From Acidobacteriota bacterium (GTDB taxonomy: Bacteria; Acidobacteriota; Vicinamibacteria; Vicinamibacterales; UBA2999), in the NCBI GenBank assembly GCA_013140955.1, contig JABFRY010000140.1:1-5683 (forward strand): a stretch of 5,683 nucleotides of DNA. Direction: 5' to 3'. The position numbers were made by a program, and so were the translations under genes. The stretch's first letter is position 1. Every line of letters starts with the position of its first letter. Of the stretch, positions 5,317 through 5,683 are shown piece after piece. The notes beneath the pieces are model-generated. The model was not told the origin of the DNA and made no database searches. It saw only the letters and a program-made list of their open reading frames with translations.

Positions 5317-5683
5317 CTACTGCAGGACGATGCACTGCAGGTCTTCGGCGACCGTGATCTGTCCCAGGTAGCTGCGCCGCACGGCCTGTGCGCTCGCCAC
5401 GAGGGTGTCGCGGTCAGCGGATGAGAACACCGCTGCCGCCGGATCCCCGGCCCTCGGTTCCACCACGTGGCTCAGCACGAGCCCTCGGGCGCCCGATGCC
5501 TCGGCCGCCTTCCCGACCGCCTCGGGCGTGGCGTGCAGCGCGAGGAGCGGTGATGGAGGGGCCGCGGCCGGCGACAGCGCCAGGTGCAGGACCAGAAGGT
5601 CGGCGTTGCGCGCGAAGCCCACGAACGCCGGATCGCTCAGCGTCTGATCCCCGCCGAGCACGACGACCCGGTCGTCCACCTCG
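5317..5683 (-). CDS. MBL-fold metallo-hydrolase, C-terminal part (5' end outside window)
   Basis: The minus-strand frame is open to the right edge, so only the last 121-122 residues are visible; the GTG at 5679 is probably an internal valine. The layout fits the second half of a metallo-beta-lactamase-fold enzyme of the RNase Z/arylsulfatase-like type. VVVLGGDQTLSDPAF holds the GGD aspartate that bridges the metals in this family; ADLLVLHLAL is the following strand; HATPEAVGKAAEASGA matches the usual H-[ST]-TPEEAG helix; and GLVLSHVVEP carries the last metal-binding histidine (LSH). The tail GQITVAEDLQCIVL matches the common ending G-x-(V/I)-x-V-(A/G)-EDLMEI. The HxHxDH signature should lie outside the window. 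Substrate cannot be told. The strand after GGD usually ends in a His-Glu pair; here it reads His-Leu. It converges on the RRM gene. Confidence 0.78.
   Translation of the reverse strand, partial: EVDDRVVVLGGDQTLSDPAFVGFARNADLLVLHLALSPAAAPPSPLLALHATPEAVGKAAEASGARGLVLSHVVEPRAGDPAAAVFSSADRDTLVASAQAVRRSYLGQITVAEDLQCIVLQ

Noticed and set aside
4829..5371. 180-codon plus-strand frame covering the RRM gene
   Set aside because: The RRM frame has both RNP motifs and a Shine-Dalgarno site; this frame has neither and extends into the opposing MBL gene.

Overview
The window is GC-rich, gene-dense bacterial DNA with strongly GC-biased third codon positions. It carries five recognisable protein-coding genes plus one cut by each edge condition described below. 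An acidobacterial origin (Vicinamibacteria-like) is my best guess, from the style of the omega-subunit sequence, the PAS-rich hybrid kinases and the RRM protein. This is inference; other high-GC phyla such as Myxococcota are not excluded.

Layout. Bases 1-2326 (+) hold a hybrid sensor histidine kinase, open at the 5' edge: receiver, PAS, PAS, HisKA, HATPase, receiver. Facing it on the minus strand (2339-3751) is an NtrC-type response regulator (receiver, sigma-54 AAA+ domain with intact GAFTGA, Fis-type HTH). The two stop codons are 12 bases apart and lie in opposite arms of one perfect inverted repeat. Bases 3752-4152 are a divergent intergenic region with several GC-rich dyads and a -10-like box placed so that the regulator could be transcribed without a leader.

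The second half runs mostly rightward: a 66-aa zinc-ribbon protein (4153-4353), an 85-aa RNA polymerase omega-subunit homologue (4433-4690), and a 106-aa single-RRM glycine-rich RNA-binding protein (4887-5207) with its own extended -10 promoter and a roughly 105-base leader. A strong hairpin with a GCAA tetraloop follows it. The minus-strand C-terminal part of an MBL-fold metallo-hydrolase (5317 to the right edge) converges on it.

How the genes may work together: the kinase and regulator look like a two-component pair driving sigma-54 promoters, although pairing is inferred from adjacency only. The right half groups small RNA-polymerase or RNA-associated proteins. The least expected item is the zinc-ribbon/omega pair: omega is not next to guanylate kinase here, and a 29-codon frame links the two genes by stop/start overlaps while crossing a 9-bp hairpin just before the omega ribosome binding site. 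No transposon, CRISPR array, tRNA or rRNA was seen.
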